DNA of 64,000 nt from Bacillota bacterium (lineage in GTDB: Bacteria > Bacillota > Clostridia > Lachnospirales > Lachnospiraceae). This document shows positions 27,029 to 36,925 of the stretch, one piece after another (the stretch's first letter is position 1; every line of letters begins with the position of its first letter). The DNA lies in assembly GCA_023398375.1 (NCBI GenBank), contig JAEWSH010000101.1:18785-82784 (forward strand). Direction: 5' to 3'. The position numbers and the translations under genes are program-made. The notes under the pieces were generated by a model. It did no database searches. It was not told the origin of the DNA and saw only the letters and a program-made list of their open reading frames with translations.

Positions 27029-28822
27029 ATGGAAAACTTAGAGGAAGAACAGGAAGAAAGAGAAGATCTTGTAAAATGGCATCTCTTTATAAAACGTGCA
27101 GTAATTATACTTGCAGGAATCTGTATGTTCTGTCTTATATGGATATTTTCTGTTTTATTGAATAATGAGACTGAGACGAAGGAGATACATACAGGGCTTA
27201 AAAATCTCTATGTTACCCATATCAGCAGCGGGAGCGCCAGTCATACGCCTGAAGAAATGATTCAGTGGTGGCATAATGAGGCCGATGGCAAGTATTATAT
27301 GTTCTTACCGGCTTCAGCGAATCTGAAGGCGCTGAAATTAGGTCTTGACGGACTAGATTACATTTACATGGACGGAAAGAAAATAAAGAATACCAAAAAA
27401 TTTCAGGTGACGTTAGGAGAACATACGGTTACCACGGACACAGATGATAAATCTTATCAATTGATTTTTATGCAATCGGCAAACCTGCCTGCCATGTTCA
27501 TCACGACAGAATCAGGAAGTATGGAAAATATGAATGCCTCAAAGGAAAATCGGGAGAGCGGTACCATTCTGGTTATGGATGAGAACGGAGATGCTGTGTG
27601 TGTGGGACCCCTGGAATATATAAAGGGAAGAGGAAATGTCACATGGGAGAATTCTGATAAGAAGGGATATCATATTAAACTTCCCAAAAAAGAAGATCTT
27701 TTTGGTATGGGAGAAGCAAAGGACTGGGTCCTCCTGGCAAATGATTTTGATGCAAGCATGCTGCGAAATACGATCACATATGATTTTGCGGCCAAGTCAG
27801 GAGTAGCATTTACACCTGAATCGACATTTATGGATCTGTATATGAATGGTCAATACTGGGGAACTTATCAGTTGTGTGAGAAAGTGGAAGTAAGCAGTGC
27901 AAGGGTAAATATTCCAGACCTTTCAAAAGAGACGAAGAAGGTGAATCCGGGCATTGAGTTGTCGGAATGCAACAGGTTTGGAACAGAGACCGTACAGGGC
28001 AGCGCCTCGGTGCCCGGCACGTTGATGGGATATGAGATACCTGAAAATCCGCCTGATATTACAGGAGGTTATCTGCTGGAGCTTGAAATCGGGGGAAGAT
28101 ATGTGCATGAAACTGCTGGATTCGTAACGAACAGAAACCGGGCGGTTGTGATTCAAAGTCCCAAATATGCATCGCGGGAGCAGACAAGCTATATAGCGAA
28201 TCTGTATCAGGAATTTGAAGATGCGGTATTTGAGTTCGATGGTATCAATCCCTATACAGGAAAAGCGTATTATGAGTATATTGACGTGGATTCTTTTGCA
28301 AAGAAGTATCTGGTGGAAGAAATCACTAAGAATATGGATGCAATGATATCGAGTCAGTATATCTACAAATATCCGGATAAGATCAGTGATAAGTTATATG
28401 CGGGTCCTGCATGGGATTACGACAGCGCGATCGGGAATGGAATGGCTTCCGAAAGTATTGTGGACAGTAATGGTGAGACAGATTATGGAAAGGATACGAC
28501 AAGTCCGATTGGTCTGTATGCAATGCAGAACAGAGCAGAAGCCCCGATCTGGTATGCTTTATATTATAGACCGGAATTTCAAGACGCACTAAAGAGAAAT
28601 TATAAAGAAGCCTTCAGACAAAATGTGTTAGAGGAAGCAGAATATAAGATTGACCAGAATGCGGACAGAATCGTGGATTCTATTAGTATGAATTCGATAA
28701 GATGGAGCAACCGGACAGCAGAAGACAAAGAAAGTATCAGGAAGTCCTACTTTGAATCGGTTGCAGAAGTAAAGCAATTTTTAAAAGATAGAATTGAGTT
28801 CTTGGATCAGGAATGGAGGTGA
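27029..28822 (+). CDS. CotH family atypical kinase
   Basis: A 597-residue membrane-anchored protein with one N-terminal helix (about residues 22-45) and an extracellular CotH domain. The catalytic asparagine-Asp is KNMDA (about 434) and the metal-binding acidic pair is in GPAWDYDSAIG (about 460), with a lysine-bearing strand KGYHIKLPKKEDLFGMG near 212. CotH proteins phosphorylate proteins or peptides at the spore surface in Bacillus; here the substrate is unknown. ATG 27029 follows GAAGG spaced 8 bases; the open frame from 27011 lacks one. It is a close paralogue of the CotH at 42.9 kb. Confidence 0.85.
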   Translation: MENLEEEQEEREDLVKWHLFIKRAVIILAGICMFCLIWIFSVLLNNETETKEIHTGLKNLYVTHISSGSASHTPEEMIQWWHNEADGKYYMFLPASANLKALKLGLDGLDYIYMDGKKIKNTKKFQVTLGEHTVTTDTDDKSYQLIFMQSANLPAMFITTESGSMENMNASKENRESGTILVMDENGDAVCVGPLEYIKGRGNVTWENSDKKGYHIKLPKKEDLFGMGEAKDWVLLANDFDASMLRNTITYDFAAKSGVAFTPESTFMDLYMNGQYWGTYQLCEKVEVSSARVNIPDLSKETKKVNPGIELSECNRFGTETVQGSASVPGTLMGYEIPENPPDITGGYLLELEIGGRYVHETAGFVTNRNRAVVIQSPKYASREQTSYIANLYQEFEDAVFEFDGINPYTGKAYYEYIDVDSFAKKYLVEEITKNMDAMISSQYIYKYPDKISDKLYAGPAWDYDSAIGNGMASESIVDSNGETDYGKDTTSPIGLYAMQNRAEAPIWYALYYRPEFQDALKRNYKEAFRQNVLEEAEYKIDQNADRIVDSISMNSIRWSNRTAEDKESIRKSYFESVAEVKQFLKDRIEFLDQEWR

Positions 28823-28828
28823 CATTGG

Positions 28829-29533
28829 GTGAAGGAAGAAAAAGCGATATTTCGTCATGAATTGAAATATATGATCAGTAGTGAACAAGAAAAGATACAG
28901 ATAGCAAGAATGCAGGATATTTTGAAAATGGATCCGAATGCAGGCAATAATGGATATATGATCCGCAGCCTTTATTTTGATGATTTTTATAATAGTGCAT
29001 ATGAAGAAAAACTGACCGGGATTGCAAGCCGTAAAAAGTACAGGATCCGCATTTATGATTACAGTGATAAGAAAATTAATCTGGAGTGCAAACATAAACA
29101 GGGAAATTATATCTATAAAGAATCGGCATCGCTTACCAAAGAAGAAGTATATCTGATTTTAGATGGATATTATGATTTTTTATTAGGGCATGAAGAGCCG
29201 CTGTGTCAACGCTTTTATATTGCCTGTGTAAGCGAATTGTTAAGACCTAAGGTGATCGTGGATTATGACCGGATTCCCTATATCTACGATGCCGGAACGG
29301 TGAGAATTACCTTTGATGCACATGTACGTGCCGGTATAGGAAGCTTTGATATATTTGACAGAAAGATACCTACGATAGAAACAATGAGCGCGGGCAGACT
29401 GATTATGGAAGTAAAGTATACAGAATGTCTGCCGCAGGTGGTACAGAATATATTGCCGCAGGATACCGGAGAATATACGTCTGCCTCAAAATATTGTATG
29501 TGTTTTGAAGAAAAAGAACGTCTTGTGATATAG
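28829..29533 (+). CDS. VTC-like polyphosphate polymerase domain protein
   Basis: A 234-residue stand-alone VTC domain (triphosphate-tunnel fold) that in relatives makes inorganic polyphosphate from ATP. Basic and acidic tunnel residues are visible: FRHELKYMIS, SLYFDDFY, KKYRIRIYDYSD, LECKHKQGNYIYKE, VIVDYDRIPY and LIMEVKYTECLP. There is no SPX domain or membrane helix. The start is GTG 28829 with a perfect GGAGGTGA site 6 bases upstream, which overlaps the end of the CotH gene. VTC, DUF4956 and CotH genes are commonly neighbours in Firmicutes, which suggests a shared complex, but the role is unproven. Confidence 0.85.
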   Translation: MKEEKAIFRHELKYMISSEQEKIQIARMQDILKMDPNAGNNGYMIRSLYFDDFYNSAYEEKLTGIASRKKYRIRIYDYSDKKINLECKHKQGNYIYKESASLTKEEVYLILDGYYDFLLGHEEPLCQRFYIACVSELLRPKVIVDYDRIPYIYDAGTVRITFDAHVRAGIGSFDIFDRKIPTIETMSAGRLIMEVKYTECLPQVVQNILPQDTGEYTSASKYCMCFEEKERLVI

Positions 29534-29557
29534 GAAGCTGGGAGTAAAAGGAAAAGT

Positions 29558-31135
29558 ATGGATATTGTAAAAGAATTATATAAAAAAGTGCCACAAAATA
29601 TGTTGCTCTGCTTTCTTTCAAGCGTTGTATCCGGATTTATCATACATCTATATGTATTGACGCATAAGTTACCGAACTGGGATGACATCAATAACCTCCA
29701 GGGGTTTGGCAGTGGCGCGGAGTATGGCAGGTGGCTGCTGGAATATATCAGACCCCTGTATGGTGAGTGGAGCATTCCTGCATTTAATGGGACGCTCGCT
29801 ATTCTGCTATGGGCGATCGGCGCGGCTATGATTTACAGAGCATTGGAGCTTACGACACAGACGTCGGCAGTCCTTTTAGGAATTATGGTGATCTCATTTC
29901 CGGCGATCGCTTCAACAATGACATATATGTTTACCGTGACCTGCTATGCGATTGGATTCTTATTAGTATGCGCAGGAAGCATGTTATATCGGAGATACCG
30001 ATATGGGTTCCTGCCTGCTATGCTGCTGTATGTGTTAAGTCTTGGTATCTATCAGTCCTATATCTGTCTGGCAGTCAGTATTTTGATGATGGGGTTCGTG
30101 CTGGATATCATACGCGATGGGAAACGATTTAAAGATGTTCTTTTAGGCGGGTGCAAAGCAGGAGCTGTTCTGATCGTTACGTTGCTATCGTATCTGGCAA
30201 TATCCAAGTGGTTCAATCAGGATATCACAACGGATAGGGGATTGGATACGATGGGGCAGATAGACGTGACAGCGATGCCGCGGCTGATAATGCGTTCCTA
30301 TAAGAGGATATCAGAATATTTTCTTTGGAAGCCCTATAGCTTTACAACAACTTTTACGCAGCTGGTAAATATTGCGATCTGCATTATGATTGCAGTTACA
30401 TTTGTATGGATTATGATGCAAAGTAAGAGATATAAGGATAAGCTGGATTCGTTACTGGCAGTTCTGCTGATGTTGCTGCTCCCTGCGGCGATGGCAGCTA
30501 TCTATATTCTGGCCCCGGAGACACAGGATGCTACCCTCATGATGCTGCATCCCTATTTCTTTTTGTATGTAATTCTGATCGCACTTGCTGAAACGCTGGG
30601 ATTGCAAATAAAGGATACCGGAGGAAATAACCAAGAATTCAGCAGATATGACTGGAAGATACAGGGATCGAAATATGTAGTTGGAATATCGGTAATATTA
30701 ATTGCGCTTATTGGATATCAGAACTACCTGGTGACCAATGAAGCTTACTTCAGGACAGAGATTGCCTTTAACAGGGCATATGCGTATTATGACCGTATTA
30801 TGATGAATGTGGAAGCACAGCACGGATATCGTTATGGTGACGCGGTCGCGATCATTGGAGAATTTTATCCGGATCCCAATCCGTTGTCATCTTATAACAT
30901 AGATGATAACAGATTTACGGAATTTTCAGGAATTGCATTGGAGAATGGATTACTGACGAGCGGATCCAGGAGAAATTTTTTACGTACTTACCTTGGAATT
31001 AACTTGCCGGAAGTATCAGATGAACAGATTGATGCGATAAAAGAAGGGAAAGAATATCAGGCAATGCCGACTTATCCGGACAGTGCTTCTATTCAGAAGA
31101 TCAATCAGGTATGGGTCGTGAAAGCGCATGAATAA
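29558..31135 (+). CDS. GtrII-like glucosyltransferase-domain membrane protein
   Basis: A 525-residue polytopic membrane protein with the start of a glucosyltransferase (GtrII-type) domain: LPNWDDINNLQGFGSGAEYG then RWLLEYIRPLYGEWSIPAFN, including the WDD acidic motif in the first outer loop that is typical of these GT-C enzymes. Around ten helices follow, then an extracellular tail from about residue 400. It should add a lipid-carried sugar to the polymer outside the membrane. It lies in the same operon as the VTC and CotH genes, 24 bases after the former. Confidence 0.72.
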   Translation: MDIVKELYKKVPQNMLLCFLSSVVSGFIIHLYVLTHKLPNWDDINNLQGFGSGAEYGRWLLEYIRPLYGEWSIPAFNGTLAILLWAIGAAMIYRALELTTQTSAVLLGIMVISFPAIASTMTYMFTVTCYAIGFLLVCAGSMLYRRYRYGFLPAMLLYVLSLGIYQSYICLAVSILMMGFVLDIIRDGKRFKDVLLGGCKAGAVLIVTLLSYLAISKWFNQDITTDRGLDTMGQIDVTAMPRLIMRSYKRISEYFLWKPYSFTTTFTQLVNIAICIMIAVTFVWIMMQSKRYKDKLDSLLAVLLMLLLPAAMAAIYILAPETQDATLMMLHPYFFLYVILIALAETLGLQIKDTGGNNQEFSRYDWKIQGSKYVVGISVILIALIGYQNYLVTNEAYFRTEIAFNRAYAYYDRIMMNVEAQHGYRYGDAVAIIGEFYPDPNPLSSYNIDDNRFTEFSGIALENGLLTSGSRRNFLRTYLGINLPEVSDEQIDAIKEGKEYQAMPTYPDSASIQKINQVWVVKAHE

Positions 31136-31189
31136 ATAGAATAAAAAATATAAGAATCATTGAATGTAAATTAAGATGGAGGCAAAAAA

Positions 31190-31870
31190 ATGAGTGTTAG
31201 AGACATGATAAAAAAATCAGTATTGGAATCGGACATGTATAATCAGGCAATATCGACCAGCACAATTCTTACAATTATGGTGGATCTTACGGTGGCATTA
31301 TTAATGGGACTTCTTATCTATTATATATACAAGAAGTTCTATCAGGGAGTTATTTACAGCAGGACTTTTGCAATGACCTTGGTCGGTATGTGCGTATTGA
31401 CATGTATGGTAACGCTGGCAATCAGCACTAATGTTGTTATTTCGTTAGGTATGGTCGGTGCATTATCAATTGTAAGATATAGGACTGCAGTCAAAGAACC
31501 ATTGGATCTGCTGTATCTGTTCTGGGCGATCACGACCGGCATTACAGTAGGTGCCAGCATGTATATTCTGGCAATCTGTACGGCGATCATCATGATCTGC
31601 TTAATTGCGTTATTCCATGCAAGAGTGATGAATATAAAGTCATATGTAATGATCATACATAGCACAGGAGAGTGTGATAAAGAGATAAAGAAATGTCTTA
31701 ATAATATTCGTTATTCTTTAAAATCCAAAGTGTTGAGAAGCGGGGAGACAGAGATCACATGGCAGTTATCCTGTAAAGAAGGAGATACAGAATTTGTGGA
31801 GGAAGTGCGTGCGCTTGAAAAAGTAAAAGATGTAACATTGGTGCAATATACAGGGGAATACCACGGCTAG
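31190..31870 (+). CDS. DUF4956 membrane protein
   Basis: The 226 residues contain about four membrane helices (31-46, 60-90, 107-120, 125-145) and the conserved segment ISLGMVGALSIVRYRTAVKE then PLDLLYLFWAITTGITVGAS typical of DUF4956. A small cytosolic alpha/beta C-terminal domain follows (from about residue 150). Function is unknown; the family regularly neighbours VTC and CotH genes, as here, and may be a membrane partner of the polyphosphate-linked system. ATG 31190 has GGAGG spaced 9 bases. Confidence 0.85.
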   Translation: MSVRDMIKKSVLESDMYNQAISTSTILTIMVDLTVALLMGLLIYYIYKKFYQGVIYSRTFAMTLVGMCVLTCMVTLAISTNVVISLGMVGALSIVRYRTAVKEPLDLLYLFWAITTGITVGASMYILAICTAIIMICLIALFHARVMNIKSYVMIIHSTGECDKEIKKCLNNIRYSLKSKVLRSGETEITWQLSCKEGDTEFVEEVRALEKVKDVTLVQYTGEYHG

Positions 31871-31933
31871 TCAGAAAATGTGAGGATATTTATTATCGAG
31901 GGGGAGTTCATACCGAGCAAAGGAACATAGATA

Positions 31934-34348
31934 ATGAATATTGTAAAAGAAGATAGAAAAAAAATACTGGCAGGTATACTGATCACCATTAACTTGCTGG
32001 TATTGCTTTCGGGTGCGCTCGCCATTGTGGTTGGAAAAGAGGCATATACTGCTCATTTGAATGGTGAATTATGCATGTTGGATTTTTCAAAAGAAAGTGG
32101 ATTTTACACACAAGCGTTCTCTTTGGAGGTGAAACCATACAAAGCCGGAAGTATCTATTATACGTTTGATGGCTCTGAACCTGACAGGGATGGCGAGAAT
32201 ACGTTTTTGTATACAAGACCGATCGATATACCGGCAGGGGAGACAGAACGTGTATGGAATTTAAGGTTTAAGGAATATTTTACCGGTGATTCACAGAGTG
32301 AAACCTATACCGTTACCTATATCATGGGCACCAATGTCGATAAGCGCTACCACACCCTGGTCATGAATATCGTAACAGACATAGATAATCTGTATGGTTA
32401 TGAAAATGGTATTTTCAATGAAGGAAAATTGCGGGATGAGTATGTAACAGCGAATCCTGATGAAGAAGAGAATGGAGATATGCCGGCAAATTATAATGTA
32501 CGAGGTAAGATTAGTGAGCGTCCGGTATATGTAGATATTTTTGAATCGGATGGTACCAATGTGATATCACAGGAGGCAGGCATCAGAACCTCTGGTGGTG
32601 TTACAAGAGAAGCGAGTCAGAAATCGTTCAAATTGTATGCCAGAGATGAATATGATGCCATGGATTATTTTCCGTATGCTTTTTTTCAGGATGCCAGTTC
32701 TGAAGCAGATGGAACAGTCAATGCAAAGTATGAATGCCTGAAGATAAGAAATACCGGAAATGACCGTTTAGCTGCTTTCATCAGAGATGAACTTGGAATG
32801 CGTCTGGCAAAGCAGGCAGGATTGCAGGATGTGCAATCGGTAACCCCCACAGCTGTTTATATCAATGGTCTATATGCGGGGCTGTATTGGATGCATGAGA
32901 CCTATGATGATTCTTATTTCAAACAGAAGTATGGTTCGTATGATGGTGAGATGGTGGTAATCGGAAATGCAGAAATGGACATGGCAACAGATACAGATAA
33001 TGCTGGCGAGAATAAATATGCCAGTGAATATAATAAAGTATATGCAAAGTACAGCCAGATGGATCTGACAGATGACGATACTTATAAAGAGCTATGCGAC
33101 ACGATCGATATTGATAATTACATACAGTATTTTGCAGTAGAGTGTTATATGGGAAATCTGGATTGGCCTTCAAATAATGAGCGCGTATACAGATATGCAG
33201 CCGGAAACGGTGAAAAGTATCAGAAAGATACTGTGTTTGACGGCAGATACCGCTATCTTATTTATGATGTGGATAGTTCCATGGGGTTCGGCAGAGAAAT
33301 GGAAGATATGAAGGACTATAATGCATATGAAAGAATGTGCAATGTGATCGCGAATGACGCGCCCCTGATGAAGGCATTAATACAGCGGGAAGACGTGAAA
33401 GCTGTGGTTGCAGCGTATATTTGTGATTTGATGAATGATTCCTTTTCTGATGCCAGTTTTACTGCTGCATTGACAGAGCTGGAAAAGGAACGGGAGCAGG
33501 AAATGCAGTATTTTATAACAATCAGTAATGCGGATGATTCGTATACGGATATTGATGAAGCTTACATGAAGGAACAACTGCAAGTGATAGAGAAGTGGGC
33601 AGAAAAGACACCAGCGGATATGCTGAATGGGATAGAGTCAGAGTGGAATGTCGGAGATAAATATAACCTGATGTTAAATATACCGGAAGGCGCTTATGCC
33701 CATATCAATTCGGCACAGGTGGAAGCACCCGGAATCAAGGCAGTATATTTTTCGGATCTTGATGTAGCAATTACCGCTGACATCCTAAAAGGAAAGAAGA
33801 TTGCATATTGGAGGATCAATGGAACAAAATATTACGGGTCTTCAGTTTCCATTAAAAAAGAAATGATAAGGAATGGAAATGTTTATGTTTCTATGTATGT
33901 AAGAGATGACAGTAGCGCTGGACTTACGCTCACAAAGGTTAAGTCAGAAGGGGATTCTGATTATTTTTGTATCTATAATCCGACCTTGCACCAGATTTTA
34001 ACAAAAGACTATTATGTAAAGGATAAAGAAAACCCCTCGCATGTATACCATTTACCGGAAAAGATCATGGAACCTGGCGAAGAAGTGAGGATCAACTGTG
34101 CAAATTGTCTGGAAGATGAGAAAAATATATTACTGCAGGTGGGATTTTCACTAAGCAGCGGAGAAAAACTAGTATTGGAAAATAAGGCAGACGGCGATAG
34201 AAGTCAGGTGGAGATACCACATTTCGGAAATGCAGACAGTGTGTACGTAAAAGATGCTGCATCGGGAGAATGGTTCGAGAAAAAAATAGAAAAATCACAA
34301 GAATTAAATTTTGATAGGACACTTGATAAGCTGGCTGTTTATAAGTAA
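31934..34348 (+). CDS. Large CotH family kinase with chitobiase-like beta domain
   Basis: An 804-residue protein with one N-terminal helix (about 12-34), then a beta-sandwich of the chitobiase C-terminal type (YKAGSIYYTFDGSEPDRDGE, near 55-90), and a CotH domain from about 135 to 560. Its active site residues are GNLDW (about 406) and IYDVDSSMGFG (about 443); a lysine strand KSFKLYARDEYD lies near 230. Further C-terminal beta domains (about 570-804) resemble lamin-tail or immunoglobulin-like folds. It and the following gene are paralogues and probably face the extracellular glycan or a cell wall protein. ATG 31934 follows AAAGGAA. Confidence 0.83.
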   Translation: MNIVKEDRKKILAGILITINLLVLLSGALAIVVGKEAYTAHLNGELCMLDFSKESGFYTQAFSLEVKPYKAGSIYYTFDGSEPDRDGENTFLYTRPIDIPAGETERVWNLRFKEYFTGDSQSETYTVTYIMGTNVDKRYHTLVMNIVTDIDNLYGYENGIFNEGKLRDEYVTANPDEEENGDMPANYNVRGKISERPVYVDIFESDGTNVISQEAGIRTSGGVTREASQKSFKLYARDEYDAMDYFPYAFFQDASSEADGTVNAKYECLKIRNTGNDRLAAFIRDELGMRLAKQAGLQDVQSVTPTAVYINGLYAGLYWMHETYDDSYFKQKYGSYDGEMVVIGNAEMDMATDTDNAGENKYASEYNKVYAKYSQMDLTDDDTYKELCDTIDIDNYIQYFAVECYMGNLDWPSNNERVYRYAAGNGEKYQKDTVFDGRYRYLIYDVDSSMGFGREMEDMKDYNAYERMCNVIANDAPLMKALIQREDVKAVVAAYICDLMNDSFSDASFTAALTELEKEREQEMQYFITISNADDSYTDIDEAYMKEQLQVIEKWAEKTPADMLNGIESEWNVGDKYNLMLNIPEGAYAHINSAQVEAPGIKAVYFSDLDVAITADILKGKKIAYWRINGTKYYGSSVSIKKEMIRNGNVYVSMYVRDDSSAGLTLTKVKSEGDSDYFCIYNPTLHQILTKDYYVKDKENPSHVYHLPEKIMEPGEEVRINCANCLEDEKNILLQVGFSLSSGEKLVLENKADGDRSQVEIPHFGNADSVYVKDAASGEWFEKKIEKSQELNFDRTLDKLAVYK

Positions 34349-34369
34349 CGATAACAGAGCAGCTTTAAG

Positions 34370-36796
34370 ATGAGAAATAAAAGGAAAGAGGTTTTTGTTA
34401 TTAAAAGGAAGGATATACATTTACTTATTTTATTACTTTCCTGCCTGAATCTGACGCTACAGTTTTTGATACTTTTTAAATTAGATTTGGATGGATTTAA
34501 ATATCAGAAAATTGCATTGGAGATTTCTGAGGATAGCGGCTTTTATTCGGATGATATCAAAATTACTGCAACGACCCCATTAAAAAATATTACCATTTTT
34601 TATACGGAGGATGGATCGTTTCCGGATATTGAGAATAATGGGCATACATTTGTTTATAAGGATCCCATTCAGCTGAAAAGCGAGGACGGAAAGATAGAAG
34701 CAAAGGTACTGAAATTTGTGGGGCGTGATGAAAAAGGAAATACATCAGATTTATACACGAATACATATTTTATAGGGAAATACGTACAGAACAGGTTTGA
34801 TTCATTGGTGATCAGTTTGTCCACTGATTCAGATCATTTATATGGATATGAGAACGGTATTTTTGTAGAGGGCAAAATGCGCGATGATTATGTCGCAGAA
34901 CATCCGGACGAGGAATTAAAATACAGTGCCCCTGCAAATTATAATCTGCGTGGGATAGAAAGCGAAAGACCTGTACATATTGAAGTATTCGAATCGGATG
35001 GGACGCGTGTGATATCTCAGGATGGTGGAATCCGGACATCAGGCAATTTTACCAGGACATCGGAGCAGAAGTCATTTAAGCTATATGCGCGAAGCAAGTA
35101 TGATGAGCATAACAAATTCATCTATCCATTCTTTACGGATGCAGATGTACAGAATAATGGTGCAGTTGCAACTAGTTATCATTGCGTAAAAGTGAGAAAT
35201 ACAGGAAATGACCGCCTCGAAGCATTTATCAGGGATGAATTGGCTATGCGGCTGGGAGAACAGGCTGGTCTGCAGGACGTGCAATATGTACGGCCGGTCA
35301 GTGTTTTCATTAATGGTACTTATAATGGCTGCTACTGGCTTCATAGTAATTATGACGATGCATATTTTAAAAATAAATATGGCGCCTATGAGGGAAATAT
35401 GGTCGTGATCGGTAATGGCGAGATGGAGATGGAGACGGATACAAAAGATGATCTGGCAAATCAATATGCGGCTGAATATACGGATATTTATAATAGGTAT
35501 AGCACAATGGATCTGACACAGGATGTTAATTTTGAAGCATTGAATCAGTATATTGATATCGAAAATTATCTGAGGTATTTTGCTATAGAGATTCTTATGG
35601 TAAATCAGGACTGGCCATTTAACAATGAAAAAGCATATCGTTATGTGGATGATAACGGGAAAGATTATAAGAAGGGAACTGTATTTGACGGAAGATACCG
35701 ATATCTTTTATACGATGTGGATACTTCGATGGGGCATGGCTATATCGCAGATAATATCGGCACAGATGAAAGTTTTGAGATATTGGAACACTGTCTGGAT
35801 CCGGAACGTAATTATGCGCCATTGTTTGCAGCATTAATGAAGCGGGAAGCGTGCAGGCAGCAATTTATCCTGGATTTATGTGATCTGATGAATGGCGCTT
35901 TATCCTATGAGAATGTAAGTAAGACATTGGAGGGTATGCATCAGGAACGTGAGAATGAGATGGTCGCATATATCAGGGAAAGCGAAGAAAATGACGCGCT
36001 GACAGACATATCCGGTTATTACACGAATATGCAGATGGATTGTATCAAGGCATGGGCAAAGGTGACACCGCCTGACATGCGTTCGCATTTACAAGAGCTG
36101 TGGAATCTTGGAGACCAGTATGAACTGAATGTATTCCTGCCGCCGGATGCCTATGCGAAAGTAAATTCAGTGAAGGTGGATGCGGAAGGCTTCAGCGGGG
36201 CTTATTTTACAGACAGTAAAGTCAGGATATCGGCGGTCGTGCCTCAGGGCAAGAAATTCGCTTATTGGCGGATAAATGGGAAAAAGTATTGGTATCCGAT
36301 TATGGAAATAAATAGTGAAATGGTCCATAATGGCAAGATTTATGTGAGTCTGTATATGACAGATGATGAAGCGGCAGGGATGGATATCCATTCTGTCTGC
36401 GCGAAGGGCGAAAGTGATTATTTTGTTTTAAAAAATAATACATTTCATATAATTGATACCAAGGGATATTATGTAAAAGATAAAGACAAGCCATCGCATG
36501 TATATTATTTGCCGCAAGCTTTGGTGGAACCGGGTGCGAGTATAAGGATCAATTGCCAGAACTGTCTTGAGGATCAGATCGCATATTTTATGCAGGTGGG
36601 ATTCTCCCTGTCAGAGGGTGAGACACTGACACTTGGAAATGAAAGAGGTGGTGATCTGGATGCTGTTAAGATACCGAAGCTCGGGATCGACGGAGGCGTG
36701 TACTGTAAGGATTACCAGACCGGAACATGGAAAGAAAAAAGTATAGGGACTGCAAGGAGTATACTGGTGGATGATCTGGACAGACCATATCGATAA
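34370..36796 (+). CDS. Large CotH family kinase, tandem paralogue
   Basis: This 808-residue protein has the same layout as the preceding one: N-terminal helix (about 18-38), chitobiase-like beta domain, CotH core with NQDW (about 412) and LLYDVDTSMGHG (about 447), and C-terminal beta domains sharing segments such as PSHVYYLP and RINCQNCLED. Conserved kinase residues are retained. Tandem duplication with divergence suggests two substrates. No clear Shine-Dalgarno sequence is seen 22 bases after the previous stop, so translation may be coupled. Confidence 0.83.
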   Translation: MRNKRKEVFVIKRKDIHLLILLLSCLNLTLQFLILFKLDLDGFKYQKIALEISEDSGFYSDDIKITATTPLKNITIFYTEDGSFPDIENNGHTFVYKDPIQLKSEDGKIEAKVLKFVGRDEKGNTSDLYTNTYFIGKYVQNRFDSLVISLSTDSDHLYGYENGIFVEGKMRDDYVAEHPDEELKYSAPANYNLRGIESERPVHIEVFESDGTRVISQDGGIRTSGNFTRTSEQKSFKLYARSKYDEHNKFIYPFFTDADVQNNGAVATSYHCVKVRNTGNDRLEAFIRDELAMRLGEQAGLQDVQYVRPVSVFINGTYNGCYWLHSNYDDAYFKNKYGAYEGNMVVIGNGEMEMETDTKDDLANQYAAEYTDIYNRYSTMDLTQDVNFEALNQYIDIENYLRYFAIEILMVNQDWPFNNEKAYRYVDDNGKDYKKGTVFDGRYRYLLYDVDTSMGHGYIADNIGTDESFEILEHCLDPERNYAPLFAALMKREACRQQFILDLCDLMNGALSYENVSKTLEGMHQERENEMVAYIRESEENDALTDISGYYTNMQMDCIKAWAKVTPPDMRSHLQELWNLGDQYELNVFLPPDAYAKVNSVKVDAEGFSGAYFTDSKVRISAVVPQGKKFAYWRINGKKYWYPIMEINSEMVHNGKIYVSLYMTDDEAAGMDIHSVCAKGESDYFVLKNNTFHIIDTKGYYVKDKDKPSHVYYLPQALVEPGASIRINCQNCLEDQIAYFMQVGFSLSEGETLTLGNERGGDLDAVKIPKLGIDGGVYCKDYQTGTWKEKSIGTARSILVDDLDRPYR

Positions 36797-36815
36797 CATA
36801 CGAGGGCAGCGAGCC

Positions 36816-36861
36816 AATACAAGTAAAGCAGCTTGCCGATTCCTCTTGTATTTGTTATAGT
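36816..36861 (+). promoter_or_regulatory. Predicted promoter overlapped by inverted repeat
   Basis: TTGCCG (36833-36838), 17-base spacer, TATAGT (36856-36861). An 8-base inverted repeat AATACAAG (36816-36823) and CTTGTATT (36845-36852) brackets the -35 hexamer, as an operator would. It lies in the gap before the second MBOAT gene and probably starts a new transcript. Confidence 0.45.
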
Positions 36862-36925
36862 AGTTTTAGCTTAAGTATGATAATAGGAACAATGCAAAAT
36901 TACTCGTGACAAAGGAACCTGTAAG

